A stretch of 64,000 nucleotides of DNA from Desulfatitalea sp. BRH_c12 (GCA_000961655.1 LADR01000029.1:154905-218904); one strand, 5' to 3'; positions 18,543-27,769 are shown, counted from the stretch's first letter. Notes: generated by a model from the letters alone, not told the origin. Numbers and translations are program-made.

Positions 18543-19499
18543 TCACACCTCGGTCAGCAGGCGCCCGACAAATACCTGCCGGCCGTTGGACTGCCCCAAA
18601 GCGATTTGGGCTTTTTCGGCAGCCTCCTCATTGGCAAACAACCCGTACACAGTGGAACCACTGCCAGTCATTAATGCACCGATAGCACCTTGACGCACAA
18701 GTTCCTGCTTCAACGCTTCGATGACCGGAAAACAGTCACCCACCGCTGCTTCCAAATCGTTATGCAAGTGGTGGGGTACGCTGAAAAATTCATTTTTAAA
18801 GGGAAAGTACCTAAGTTTTTTTTTGAATTTTGTCAATCCTAATTTAAGATTTTTAAAGATCTTGGCTGTGGAGAGACCGAAATCAGGATAAATCAGGACA
18901 GCCCACAGGGATGGCAGGTTCGGACAGGGCGTCAGCCGCTCGCCGACACCTTCGGCAATGGCCGGCGTGCCATCGATGAAAAACGGCACGTCGGCACCCA
19001 GGCGCAAGGCCAGTGCATGCAGCTGCACCCGGCTCAAGGCATGGCCATAAAACGCGTTCAGGGCCTTGAGGACGGCGGCGGCATCGCTGCTGCCGCCACC
19101 CAATCCGGCGCCCATAGGAATGTTTTTAAAAAGGTGAATATTAAATTTGGCGGGGCTGACAACCGTGTGCCGGACCAAGGCCTCATTGTACGCGAGCAGC
19201 GCTTTAAACGCCAGATTGGTCTCATCACACGGCAGATCCGGTCGGTCGCAAACTATCCTGTTTTGGGGTGCGTCCGGTGTCAGCACCAGGCGATCGTAAA
19301 GCGACACACAGCACATCAGAGAATACAGGTCGTGATACCCGTCCGCTCTGCGGCCGACGACGTGCAGGAAAAGATTGATCTTGGCCGGCGCCAACAACGC
19401 GATGGGTTGCGCCGTTGCGTTGTTGCGTCGTTGCGTCGTTGCCTTGTCGATTCGTTGCGTCGTCGATTGGTCGAGTCGGTGATTTGTTCCATGGGCCAT
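18543..19499 (-). CDS. ispE: 4-diphosphocytidyl-2-C-methyl-D-erythritol kinase
   Basis: GHMP-family kinase of the MEP isoprenoid pathway. Motifs: APAKINLFLHVVGRRADGYH (N-terminal substrate site), PMGAGLGGGSSDAAAVLKAL (ATP loop) and LMTGSGSTVYGLF (C-terminal motif). The open frame from ATG 19499 gives 318 aa, but the first ~35 residues are a low-complexity Thr/Gln/Arg/Asn stretch coded by near-tandem CGTTGCGT-type repeats. The true start may therefore be a TTG shortly before the PAKINL motif. It is the first gene of the ispE–tRNA-Gln–prs–rplY–pth run. Confidence 0.92.
   Translation of the reverse strand: MAHGTNHRLDQSTTQRIDKATTQRRNNATAQPIALLAPAKINLFLHVVGRRADGYHDLYSLMCCVSLYDRLVLTPDAPQNRIVCDRPDLPCDETNLAFKALLAYNEALVRHTVVSPAKFNIHLFKNIPMGAGLGGGSSDAAAVLKALNAFYGHALSRVQLHALALRLGADVPFFIDGTPAIAEGVGERLTPCPNLPSLWAVLIYPDFGLSTAKIFKNLKLGLTKFKKKLRYFPFKNEFFSVPHHLHNDLEAAVGDCFPVIEALKQELVRQGAIGALMTGSGSTVYGLFANEEAAEKAQIALGQSNGRQVFVGRLLTEV
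19400..19490. repeat. low-complexity near-tandem repeat at the ispE 5' end
   Basis: Plus-strand reading shows repeated CGTTGCGT and GTCGATT words (GTTGCGTCGTTGCGTCGTTG and variants) over ~90 bases. It encodes the unusual Thr/Gln/Arg-rich N-terminus of the annotated ispE frame, or lies just upstream of the real start. Its unit length varies, which suggests slippage. Confidence 0.6.
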
Positions 19500-19669
19500 T
19501 TGCTTCTACCGCTCCGAGGGCATCGAGGATTTGTTCATTTGTAGATTCGTGATTGGCGATTTGTCCCGAGTTTCGATTGGTTAAATGGTTTTTTTAACCG
19601 AGTTCGATCCCCTTGATGGAACGCATCTGGACACACGAATAAACGAATCGACCATTAACGCATCACGAA

Positions 19670-20002
19670 CTACGCCTTTTCTTTAACGTAGAGCATGCGC
19701 AATTCATACAGGATGCTTTTCAAGATATTCTCTTCATCCGCATTCAGATTTCCGCGTGTTTTTTCTTCGAGCATTGCCAGCAGATCGATGGTCTGTTTGG
19801 CCATCGGCAAACTTTTGGTCTTCTGGCCTGAAGCCGGATCTTCAATCAGGCCGAGCTGAACCAATGCGGAGGAATTGATCGATAAAACAAATGTGGCAAA
19901 ATCGATTTTAGGCAGAGTGTATTTTTTCTGCTGCTCCGCCTTGGAATCGGCCGGTTCCTGGGCTGGTTTACCCGCGATACCTTCTTTGTTTTCTTCGGCC
20001 AT
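19670..20002 (-). CDS. DUF1844 domain protein
   Basis: Small soluble protein, 110 aa from the ATG at 20002 (AGAGGAGAAG seven bases upstream); an upstream in-frame extension overlapping serA is rejected. Residues ~1–30 are charged and low-complexity (Glu/Lys/Gln). The rest matches DUF1844: FATFVLSINSSALVQLGLIEDP and an all-helical C-terminus with NLNADEENILKSILYELR. The function of the family is unknown to me; it is common in Desulfobacterota and Acidobacteria. It lies 56 bases after serA on the same strand. Confidence 0.85.
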   Translation of the reverse strand: MAEENKEGIAGKPAQEPADSKAEQQKKYTLPKIDFATFVLSINSSALVQLGLIEDPASGQKTKSLPMAKQTIDLLAMLEEKTRGNLNADEENILKSILYELRMLYVKEKA

Positions 20003-20058
20003 GCACTTCTCCTCTCTATCAAGGGGATGGCCGCCGCTCGCGGGCGGCGGCCGGCGAA

Positions 20059-21639
20059 TTAAAATTCCAGGGGCGTGACACTCTTGACGGTTTTCAACCC
20101 GCGCAACTCTTCTATGATCTCGGCCGGAATCGGGGTATCGGTACACAAGAAGATGATATTGCGTTCCCCGCCGGTTTCCTGCCCCACCTGCATACGCCCG
20201 ATGTTGATGTTGTGTTTGCCCAGGGTTGATCCGATCTCTCCGATGGAACCGGGGATATCCAGATTGTGAATCAGGGCCATGTGTCCCAGCGGAATCATTT
20301 CCAGGCGGAATGTGTTGATTCGGACAATACGCGTGTCCTTTCGGCCGAAAATAGTGCCCGACACGACACTTTCGCCTTCGGTCGTGACGAGTTTGGCAGT
20401 GACAAGATAGGTATACTCTTCATGGCTGCCAATGGTGGTTTCGGTGACCTTGATGCCTCTTTGATTGGCCAGATGATGCGCATTGACGAAATTGACCACT
20501 TCCTTGACCATGGGCGTGAGCAGCCCCTTGAGCAGCGCGGTGGTGACCGGTGACAGATCGATGCCTTTGAAATCGCCGTAATATTCCACCACGACTTCTT
20601 TGGGAGCCCCTTTGATCAACTGGGCCTGCAACAATCCCATCTGCTCGGCCAGCTTGATATACGGCCCGACTTTTTCCAGTATCTCGCCAGTGACCGAAGG
20701 GACATTGACCGCATTGACGATGGTGCCGTCAGTCAAGTAGTCGATGATCTGCTGAGCCACCATGACGGCGACATTGGCTTGGGCTTCTTTGGTGGATGCG
20801 CCCAGATGGGGGGTGCAGATCACCTGTTCCAGGCTCAGGAGGGGATTCTGGCCCGGAGGTTCGGTCTCGAACACGTCAAGTGCCGCGCCGGCCACTTTGC
20901 CGGCAACAATGGCTTCGTGCAGATCGGCTTCATTGATGATGCCGCCCCTGGCGCAATTGATGACCATTACGCCGGTTTTCATCTGGGCAAACGCCTCTTT
21001 GTTGAGCAGGTTGGCCGTATTTTTCAGTTTAGGCACGTGGACGGTGATGTAATCGGATTGTTTATAAAGGTCCTCGAGGCTCGCGAATTCAAAACCATCA
21101 TTTTCTATTTTTTCGGGCGGAACGAAAGGATCATAGATAATGACACGCATGCGCAGGCCCCGGCCGCGGTCAGCCACGATCGAACCGATTTTGCCATACC
21201 CGATGACCCCCAGGGTTTTCTTGTACAACTCGCGGCCTTGCAGATTTTTCTTTTCCCAGCGCCCCTGCTTGAGCGAAAAGGTGCCTTCGGGAATACGGCG
21301 GGACAGGGCCAACATCATGGCGATGGCATGCTCAGCAGTGGTCACCACATTGCCGGTGGGCGTATTCATGACCACGACGCCACGTTTGGTGGCAGCCGGA
21401 ATATCCACGTTGTCCAACCCGATGCCCGCGCGGCCCACAACCTTCAACTTTTTGGCGGCCTCAAGAACATCTTCGGTCACTTTGGTGGCGCTGCGGATTG
21501 CCAACCCGTCGTAGTCACCGATGATGGCTTTCAGTTCTTCCGGTTTCAGGCCGGTTTTCACATCGACCTCGATTCCCGGCGCTGCCTCGAACATCTCAAT
21601 TCCCACTTCACCCAAGTTGTCGCTCACAAGTACCTTCAT
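20059..21639 (-). CDS. serA: D-3-phosphoglycerate dehydrogenase (long, ACT-domain type)
   Basis: First step of serine synthesis: 3-phosphoglycerate plus NAD to 3-phosphohydroxypyruvate. The ATG at 21639 (GAGGGGA eight bases upstream) gives 526 aa, typical of the type with an intervening ASB domain. The Rossmann motif GVIGYGKIGSIVADRG and the catalytic GAAxD/E/H regions (CARGGIINEADL, CTPHLGAST) lie in the first 310 residues. The C-terminal ACT domain (~455–526, NLDIPGSIGEIGSTLGKHNI) suggests serine feedback. The frame stays open for another 95 codons upstream; see findings. Confidence 0.95.
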   Translation of the reverse strand: MKVLVSDNLGEVGIEMFEAAPGIEVDVKTGLKPEELKAIIGDYDGLAIRSATKVTEDVLEAAKKLKVVGRAGIGLDNVDIPAATKRGVVVMNTPTGNVVTTAEHAIAMMLALSRRIPEGTFSLKQGRWEKKNLQGRELYKKTLGVIGYGKIGSIVADRGRGLRMRVIIYDPFVPPEKIENDGFEFASLEDLYKQSDYITVHVPKLKNTANLLNKEAFAQMKTGVMVINCARGGIINEADLHEAIVAGKVAGAALDVFETEPPGQNPLLSLEQVICTPHLGASTKEAQANVAVMVAQQIIDYLTDGTIVNAVNVPSVTGEILEKVGPYIKLAEQMGLLQAQLIKGAPKEVVVEYYGDFKGIDLSPVTTALLKGLLTPMVKEVVNFVNAHHLANQRGIKVTETTIGSHEEYTYLVTAKLVTTEGESVVSGTIFGRKDTRIVRINTFRLEMIPLGHMALIHNLDIPGSIGEIGSTLGKHNINIGRMQVGQETGGERNIIFLCTDTPIPAEIIEELRGLKTVKSVTPLEF

Positions 21640-22066
21640 TTTAAATGTCCCCTCATCCTTCGTGATTTTTACGCGTGCACGCTGTTTTACGACACGGGCA
21701 CCCATTTCCGATTCGAATTCTTCAGCCGACGGGCATCCACGAACCACACGCACGCCATGAAGACCGTGCACACCTTTGCATTCTGCGGTCGCCAGAAGCG
21801 TTACGCAGGCGCATGTGCCGAAGTTCATGATGGGTTTCTTGTCTGCAGCAGCCTGTGGAAGAGCTCGCTCTCGCGTCCCTGGATTCAGTTCCGGCATATT
21901 AGTTAAAAAGAAACCCACATTCAAGCCAAATATGAAACATTGCTGAACTGTCTATCGCTTTGGCCGTCAGAGGGTTTGCCTGAGTCTGTTCGGCTGGTCG
22001 GAGAGCACCTTGAAAAAACACAGCGGCTCTGTTATGGCCCCTCATTGCCATTGAGAGGAAAAGCCC
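21640..22066. other. intergenic region between divergent serA and acyl-CoA synthetase genes
   Basis: 427 bases. The minus-strand frame of serA runs open to 21924 (95 codons, with several Cys and Val codons) but lacks a Shine-Dalgarno sequence and resembles no family I know. I treat it as non-coding leader. The promoters for both genes must be here, but none is clear. Confidence 0.5.
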
Positions 22067-23641
22067 ATGCTGATTACGGAAATCCTGGCGCGCAATGCGC
22101 GCATGTACACGAATGAGATCGCTTTGATCGAGCGCGACCCCGCCCACCAAAAACGAAGCACTCTGACTTGGCGCGACTTCGATCGCCAGGCCAATCAACT
22201 GGCGCATGCCCTGATCGCGCAAGGCATTCAGCCTGGAGACCGCGTGGTCCACCTGATGACCAACTGCATTGAATGGCTGCCGATCTATTTCGGGATCCTA
22301 CGTTGCGGGGCGATTGCCGTGCCGCTCAATTTTCGCTTCGTTGCAAACACCATCGCCAATTGCACCGCCCTGGCCGAAGCCAGAGCATTCATCTTCGGAC
22401 CGGAATTCATCGAGCGGGTTACCGAGATCAAAACACGCCTGGATGACACCGTGCGGCTATTTGTTTTTGTCGGGCCCTCGGCATTGCGTCCTGACTACGC
22501 GTGCGGATACGGCGATCTGACCAACCCCCAGCCGGTCGCAGCCCCGGCGATCGATCTGCACCTTAGCGATGACGCAGCGCTCTATTTCACCTCCGGCACG
22601 ACCGGCACCCCCAAGGGCGCCCTGCTGACCCAACGCAACCTTGAGGCGGCCTGCATCGTTGAAAATCACCACCACCGTCAGACGCATACCGACAATTTCC
22701 TGTGCATTCCGCCACTGTATCACACCGGTGCCAAGATGCACTGGTTCGGCAACTTCATTGTCGGCGCCAAAGCAGTCATCCTCAAAGGCATTGAGCCACG
22801 TTGGATTCTGGAAGCGGTTTCCGAAGAGCAGGTCAGCATCGTCTGGTTGCTGGTCCCCTGGGCCATGGACATCTTGTTTGCCATCGAAAGCGGCGATCTC
22901 AAGCTGCGCGACTTCAATCTGGATCAATGGCGCTTGATGCACATCGGCGCCCAACCGGTCCCTCCCAGCCTGATCAAAGAGTGGCTCAAAATTTTTCCGC
23001 ACCACCAGTATGACACCAACTATGGACTGACCGAATCCACCGGCCCGGGATGTGTTCACCTGGGCACCCAGAATATGCACAAGGTGGGGGCCATCGGACA
23101 CCCCGGTTTCGATTGGGAGTTTCGGATTGTGGACGATCAGTTCCAGGACCTCCCGGCCGGCTCACCCGGCGAGTTGCTGGTTAAGGGTCCCGGCGTGATG
23201 AAAGGCTACTATCGCAACCCGGAAGCCACGGCCCAGACGATCCGGAACGGCTGGCTGCTGACCGGCGATATCGCCCGCCTGGATCCGGAGGGTTTCATCT
23301 GGCTGGTAGATCGTAAAAAAGACGTCATTATTACGGGCGGCGAGAATGTCTATCCCGTGGAAATCGAGGATTTCCTCCAACACCATCCCAAAATTCAGGA
23401 TGTCGCCGTTATCGGGTTGCCCAGCTTGCGGCTGGGTGAAATCGCCACAGCCATCATCAAAGTCAAACCCGGCCAGACAGTGACCAAAGAAGAAATCAAC
23501 GCATTTTGCGAGGCGCTTCCGCGTTATAAACGGCCGCGCAAGATCTTTTTCGACGATGTTCCCCGCAACGCGACCGGCAAGATCGAAAAACCCGGACTTC
23601 GTCAGAAATTCGGCGGGGCAAGTGAAAGTTTTCAGGTATAG
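22067..23641 (+). CDS. AMP-forming acyl-CoA synthetase (fatty-acid/short-chain ligase)
   Basis: ANL-family ligase that activates a carboxylic acid with ATP and CoA, 524 aa. The P-loop is YFTSGTTGTPKGALLTQRN (~residues 172–190), followed by YGLTEST, the LLTGDIARLDPEGFIWLVDR hinge block and the A10 motif PRNATGKIEK with the catalytic lysine near the C-terminus. GAGAGGAAAAG precedes the ATG. It is divergent from serA and alone in its unit. Substrate class (medium/long-chain versus aromatic) is not resolved. Confidence 0.92.
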   Translation: MLITEILARNARMYTNEIALIERDPAHQKRSTLTWRDFDRQANQLAHALIAQGIQPGDRVVHLMTNCIEWLPIYFGILRCGAIAVPLNFRFVANTIANCTALAEARAFIFGPEFIERVTEIKTRLDDTVRLFVFVGPSALRPDYACGYGDLTNPQPVAAPAIDLHLSDDAALYFTSGTTGTPKGALLTQRNLEAACIVENHHHRQTHTDNFLCIPPLYHTGAKMHWFGNFIVGAKAVILKGIEPRWILEAVSEEQVSIVWLLVPWAMDILFAIESGDLKLRDFNLDQWRLMHIGAQPVPPSLIKEWLKIFPHHQYDTNYGLTESTGPGCVHLGTQNMHKVGAIGHPGFDWEFRIVDDQFQDLPAGSPGELLVKGPGVMKGYYRNPEATAQTIRNGWLLTGDIARLDPEGFIWLVDRKKDVIITGGENVYPVEIEDFLQHHPKIQDVAVIGLPSLRLGEIATAIIKVKPGQTVTKEEINAFCEALPRYKRPRKIFFDDVPRNATGKIEKPGLRQKFGGASESFQV

Positions 23642-23733
23642 CGGGCAGGTTTATCGTGGTGTCCAAAAAACCTTTCCCACTGCATCTTTGGCCTCCACGC
23701 AATTCAGCCCATCGACCACGCAAGGGGTACCAT

Positions 23734-23777
23734 AAAAAAAAGAAGCCCGCCGCGGGTTCTTCCACGGCGGGCTTCTT
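23734..23777 (-). terminator. strong Rho-independent terminator, dnaK side
   Basis: Perfect 13-bp stem AAGAAGCCCGCCG / CGGCGGGCTTCTT with a 12-base loop. On the minus strand it is followed by eight T. The plus strand has CTTCTTCGGTTT after the stem, so it may work weakly for the synthetase gene too. Confidence 0.9.
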
Positions 23778-23817
23778 CGGTTTCACGAAATACTAGTTGT
23801 AATTTTTAGATCTTTAA

Positions 23818-23948
23818 CAAAAGCATGCACGTCAAAGCGTGCAACATGGGGAAGGGAGCATATCAAATCGGCACAATGCCTCCCTTTACACTTTAAACTT
23901 TACACTTAACACTTCGCCCGGAATCACTTAGCGAAGTGTAAAACCAGA
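23818..23948. repeat. dispersed repeat, family D, intact copy
   Basis: About 130 bases running from AAAAGCATGCACGTCAAAGC through CTCCCTTTACACTTTAAACT and ACACTTAACACTTCGCCC to an ACCAGA end. A second copy at 52431–54460 is interrupted by the insertion sequence. The inner part contains near-direct TTTACACTTtAA repeats and a CACTTCGC…GCGAAGTG inverted repeat. Confidence 0.85.
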
Positions 23949-23950
23949 TG

Positions 23951-25879
23951 CTATTTTTTGTCGTCTTTGACTTCTTCGAAATCCGCATCCACAACGTCAT
24001 CATCCTGGCCGGCCTTGGCACCCTCGGCTTGTCCGCCGGCTTCAGCGCCGGCCGAAGCCTGCTCGCCTTGCGCGGACTGCTGCTGGTAGATCGCCTCAGC
24101 CAATTTGTGGGAGGTCTGCGTTAATTCTTCACTCAGGCGCTTGATCTCGTCCACATCATCGCCCTCGGTGGCCTTACGCAAAGCGGCCGAGGCCTCTTCC
24201 ACCTTGGTGCGCGTGGCGGCGTCGACCTTCTCGCCCAAATCCTTGAGCGATTTTTCGGTCGAATAGATCAGGCTGTCGGCATGGTTGCGCGCCTCGACCA
24301 GCTCTTTTTTCTTGCGGTCTTCCTCCGCGTGCATTTCGGCATCCTTAACAGCTTGCTCGATGTCTTCCTTGCTCATCCCGCTGGAGGCCGTAATCTTGAT
24401 GGAGTGCTCTTTGCTAGTGGCCATATCCTTGGCGGAAACATTGACAATACCATTGGCGTCGATGTCGAAAGTAACCTCGATCTGGGGGACACCGCGCGGT
24501 GCAGGCGGAATACCGACCAGCTCGAAGCGCCCTAGTGTCCTGTTGTTGGCCGCCATCTCGCGCTCGCCCTGCAAAACATGGATCGAGACGGCCGGCTGGT
24601 TGTCGGCAGCCGTGGAAAAGGTCTGGCTCTTGCGGGTCGGAATGGTGGTGTTCTTTTCAATAAGACGCGTCATCACACCGCCCAGCGTTTCGATGCCCAG
24701 TGACAGCGGCGTCACATCGAGCAGCAGCACATCCTTGACATCGCCTTTGAGCACGCCGCCTTGGATGGCCGCTCCGAGCGCCACCACTTCATCGGGGTTC
24801 ACACTCCGGTTAGGTTCTCTGCCGAATATCTTGCGCACGCGTTCCTGAACGGCCGGCATGCGGGTCATGCCACCGACCAGGATGACTTCATTGATCTCGG
24901 AGGCCTTCAATCCGGCATCTTTCATGGCCATGCGACATGGGCCCTCGAGAGCGTCGAGCAGTTCGGCCACCAGAGACTCCAGTTTGGCGCGGCTGATTTT
25001 CATATTGAGATGCTTGGGACCGCTGGCATCGGCGGTGATAAACGGCAGGTTGACGTCTGTCTCCATCGATGTCGACAATTCCATTTTGGCCTTTTCGGCT
25101 GCTTCTTTCAGTCGCTGCAACGCCATTTTGTCGTTGCGCAGGTCGATGCCCTGCTCGCGCTTGAACTCCGAGGCCAGGTAATCAATGACGCGCAAGTCAA
25201 AATCTTCGCCGCCAAGATGGGTGTCGCCGTTGGTCGCCTTGACCTCGAAAACGCCTTCACCTATTTCCAGTACGGAGATATCGAAAGTGCCACCCCCCAG
25301 GTCAAATACGGCAATTTTTTCTTCACGCCGCCTATCCAATCCGTAGGCCAGCGATGCGGCCGTGGGTTCGTTGATAATGCGCAACACATTCAGACCTGCG
25401 ATTTTTCCGGCGTCCTTGGTGGCCTGACGCTGACTGTCGTTAAAATAGGCCGGAACGGTAATGACCGCATCTGTGACTTTTTCTCCCAGGTAATCTTCGG
25501 CATATTTCTTGATGTAAGACAATATAAACGAGGAGATTTCCGCGGGGCTGTATAATTTGCCACGCAAATCGATCCGCACATCTCCGTTTTCGGCGCGCTT
25601 GATCGGAAAAGGTAAGATCTTTTTGTCGTTTTGAACTTCGGTGGAATCGAATTTGCGACCGATCAGACGTTTAACACCAAAAACTGTATTTTCAGGGTTG
25701 GTGATAGCTTGCCGCTTGGCAATCTGACCGACCAGACGCTCACCACTTTCGGATATTGCCACGATCGATGGGGTTGTACGCCCGCCATCCGGGTTGGTAA
25801 TGACTTTGCTTTCACTTCCCTCCATGATCGCTACGCACGAGTTGGTCGTCCCCAGATCAATTCCAATAATCTTGCCCAT
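23951..25879 (-). CDS. dnaK: chaperone DnaK (Hsp70)
   Basis: ATP-dependent protein-folding chaperone, 642 aa, full length. Signatures: [15 protein letters not shown] (start), [15 protein letters not shown] (~192–206) and [14 protein letters not shown] (~332–345). The substrate-binding domain begins near [14 protein letters not shown]. The lid ends with a Gly/Ala/Gln-rich linker and the acidic tail [21 protein letters not shown] lies just before the ATG. It follows grpE by 54 bases in the same operon. No dnaJ is adjacent. Confidence 0.98.
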   Translation of the reverse strand: MGKIIGIDLGTTNSCVAIMEGSESKVITNPDGGRTTPSIVAISESGERLVGQIAKRQAITNPENTVFGVKRLIGRKFDSTEVQNDKKILPFPIKRAENGDVRIDLRGKLYSPAEISSFILSYIKKYAEDYLGEKVTDAVITVPAYFNDSQRQATKDAGKIAGLNVLRIINEPTAASLAYGLDRRREEKIAVFDLGGGTFDISVLEIGEGVFEVKATNGDTHLGGEDFDLRVIDYLASEFKREQGIDLRNDKMALQRLKEAAEKAKMELSTSMETDVNLPFITADASGPKHLNMKISRAKLESLVAELLDALEGPCRMAMKDAGLKASEINEVILVGGMTRMPAVQERVRKIFGREPNRSVNPDEVVALGAAIQGGVLKGDVKDVLLLDVTPLSLGIETLGGVMTRLIEKNTTIPTRKSQTFSTAADNQPAVSIHVLQGEREMAANNRTLGRFELVGIPPAPRGVPQIEVTFDIDANGIVNVSAKDMATSKEHSIKITASSGMSKEDIEQAVKDAEMHAEEDRKKKELVEARNHADSLIYSTEKSLKDLGEKVDAATRTKVEEASAALRKATEGDDVDEIKRLSEELTQTSHKLAEAIYQQQSAQGEQASAGAEAGGQAEGAKAGQDDDVVDADFEEVKDDKK

Positions 25880-25933
25880 TTGCTCTTCTCCTCCTTGAAT
25901 AATCTTAGTCGTATTTTTTTTAACCTTTGCAGG

Positions 25934-26548
25934 TTACGGTTCGTTTTTCGTGTCGGCTGTCTTGGAAACGGCTACCAGCGCGGGCCTCAGCAAGCGATCG
26001 TGGATCATGTAGCCTTTCTGCAACTCTCTGACCACCGTGTTGGCCGGCTGGTCTTCGACTTCTTCTTGCATCATGGCCTGATGAAAATTGGGATCAAACG
26101 GCTGCCCTATGGCGTCGATAGGCGATACGTAGTAGCGTTCAAGTAACTTAAGCGTCTCGTTGAGCGTCAAATCGACGCCGCGCACCAATGGGTCATCAGA
26201 GCCGCATTGTTGCGACGCAGAATCGATGGCGCGCTGCAGATTGTCCACCACCGTAAGCAACTCGCCGATGATCTTTTCATTGGCGTATTTAATGGTTTCC
26301 TGCATTTCGCGGGCGGTTCTTTTCTTGTAGTTCTCAAACTCCGCCGATACGCGCAACAGGCGTTCATAGTTCTCTTTGGCTTGCTGCTCGGCCTCCGTCA
26401 ATTTCAGTGCCAAATCATCCAATGGAGACTGATCAGATGCACCTTCTTCGAGATGGCCGCCCTCGCCATGATCATTTTCTTCAATATTGCTATTATTGTC
26501 GGCAGGCGCCATCTCAGTGCGATCCTGTGTGTCGGTCCTCTTGCTCAT
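25934..26548 (-). CDS. grpE: nucleotide exchange factor GrpE
   Basis: Releases ADP from DnaK. 204 aa: acidic disordered N-terminus (~1–45), long coiled coil (~48–105, with LLRVSAEFENYKKRTAREMQ) and a C-terminal beta domain with FDPNFHQAMMQEE and GYMIHDRLLRPALVAVS. CGGAGG lies upstream of the ATG. It heads the grpE–dnaK pair. No CIRCE element or clear heat-shock sigma promoter is visible upstream, and no hrcA is next to it. Confidence 0.96.
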   Translation of the reverse strand: MSKRTDTQDRTEMAPADNNSNIEENDHGEGGHLEEGASDQSPLDDLALKLTEAEQQAKENYERLLRVSAEFENYKKRTAREMQETIKYANEKIIGELLTVVDNLQRAIDSASQQCGSDDPLVRGVDLTLNETLKLLERYYVSPIDAIGQPFDPNFHQAMMQEEVEDQPANTVVRELQKGYMIHDRLLRPALVAVSKTADTKNEP

Positions 26549-26711
26549 GCCCTCCGTGTCCTCCGTTCAAGGTGGCCCCTTACGAGAAAAGCCTTAGTCT
26601 TTTAAGTAACTTACAATATGTCTGCCTTAAAAAGTGCTCAGAAAGTAAGACGGGTTGCAGGGATGTCAAGACGCCCGCGGGAGCGGGAAATATCGGTAAA
26701 GATAAGGAAGG

Positions 26712-26967
26712 AGATTGGTTGTGCACCCTTCTTCGAATCTGCTTAGACAGGATCCGTCCGCTTATAACCGGAATCGATCCGCGACACAAACCGCATCACT
26801 TATCGCTGCTTCCTTCCGGACCTGACGAGGTTCGCAACCGTTTGTTGCGCGGCGGCCGGTCGGCAGACGAAACTGTTTTCAGCATGATCCTAGGAAGGGA
26901 TTTCAGCCCCGCTAAAGCGGATTTCGGGATCAGGGCACCGCTAGCTCCCCACCTAGCACAACCAAGT
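26712..26967 (-). ncRNA. ffs: SRP RNA, large bacterial type with Alu domain
   Basis: Minus-strand ~256-base RNA. The conserved Alu-side start GTGCTAGGTGGGGAGCTAGC and CCGAAATCCGCTTTAGCGGG are followed by the S-domain core TCAGGTCCGGAAGGAAGCAG (26807–26826). The 5' TTGGTTGTGC (26956–26965) pairs perfectly with the 3' GCACAACCAA (26715–26724), closing the molecule. It binds Ffh for membrane targeting. The exact 3' end is estimated from this pairing. Confidence 0.93.
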
Positions 26968-26972
26968 CGCGG

Positions 26973-27001
26973 ATTATAAAGATGACTTATGTGTTTTTCA
27001 A
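26973..27001 (-). promoter_or_regulatory. sigma-70 promoter of the SRP RNA
   Basis: On the minus strand, −35 TTGAAA (26996–27001), a 17-base spacer and −10 TATAAT (26973–26978). The expected start point, 26966–26968, coincides with the 5' end implied by the RNA's closing stem. Confidence 0.85.
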
Positions 27002-27178
27002 GGATTAATATCGAGGATGTCATCACCAGTGCAAAAAGGGACCGTTTTTATTTCACCCCAGGTCCATCGTGCTAAAAACCCCGGTGATTCGGGTGGGTGG
27101 TCCGCGCCAATCCAGAAAACAAATTCGGGTATCCTGAGCGAGCCATGTGGCGTAGGATCCCGAAATTTCCCCTATCCA

Positions 27179-27423
27179 GTAGGGTGGGCATCGCCCACCA
27201 TTATTTGAAAATGGTCATAGGTGATCGTGGTGCGGATGGTTTGATGCATGTCGAATTATCGCCGCGCCAATATCACAATATTAACAATATCAAAGGTGCG
27301 ACTTCCTTTTTATCGTGGTAACTTACGCGGCGCCAGAGATTCCTTAACCTGCCGGAAAACCGGCATGCTTTGCGAATTCCTTCAATCCAGCGCGCCTATG
27401 GTGGTGGGCAATGCCCACCCTAC
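27179..27423. repeat. TIR-bounded palindromic element, family B copy 1
   Basis: 245 bases bounded by GTAGGGTGGGCATCGCCCAC on the left and its near-inverse GTGGGCAATGCCCACCCTAC on the right. Each end is itself a palindrome. The same ends bound 52260–52399. No transposase is encoded, so it is MITE-like. Confidence 0.7.
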
Positions 27424-27540
27424 AACTCATAACAGCACGCTGCCTGCCAAGGTTTACATGCGATTGCCCTGCTCACCGGGCACATTGAGGTTGCGAGGCC
27501 GTTCTTATTCGGATATCATCTTGTTTTGCTAACTTAACTT

Positions 27541-27769
27541 AACTTTCGGGATTGGCACGCAGTGAGGTGAGCAGGGCGTGTTGTCCGCGCCACAGTCAGC
27601 CGCGAGATTTAGTGAGGCTTAAGGTGTGCGTAGGGTGTTTGGGCCGCACTGTTTGAGCGCCAGCGAGTTTGCGGCCCGACCCTACGAACACCTTTAGCCT
27701 CACTTAAGCGAAATGGCGTGTGGCGCGGACAACCACGCCCTGCTCACCGGCGTTTGGAGCCCGAAAGTT
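27541..27769. repeat. 229-bp double-hairpin element, family C
   Basis: The outer arms AACTTTCGGG…GAGCAGGGCGTG-TTGTCCGCGCCACA and their inverse (TGTGGCGCGGACAA-CCACGCCCTGCTC…CCCGAAAGTT) enclose a second inverted pair, GTGAGGCTTAAGGTG…GGGCCGCA with TGCGGCCC…CACCTTTAGCCTCAC. The whole can fold as one long rod. A left-arm copy occurs at 52201–52254. Confidence 0.75.

Larger units (their letters stand above)
23642..23950. other. intergenic region between convergent acyl-CoA synthetase and dnaK genes
   Basis: 309 bases. It holds the dnaK terminator (23734–23777) and a full copy of dispersed repeat family D (23818–23948). No gene is seen. Confidence 0.7.

Noticed and set aside
20779..21906. 375-codon plus-strand open frame
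   Set aside because: Antisense shadow of serA and its leader.
26549..26680. possible CIRCE or sigma-32 control upstream of grpE
   Set aside because: No TTAGCACTC-N9-GAGTGCTAA pair and no CTTGAA/CCCCAT pair at correct spacing; only a lone GAGCACTT word.
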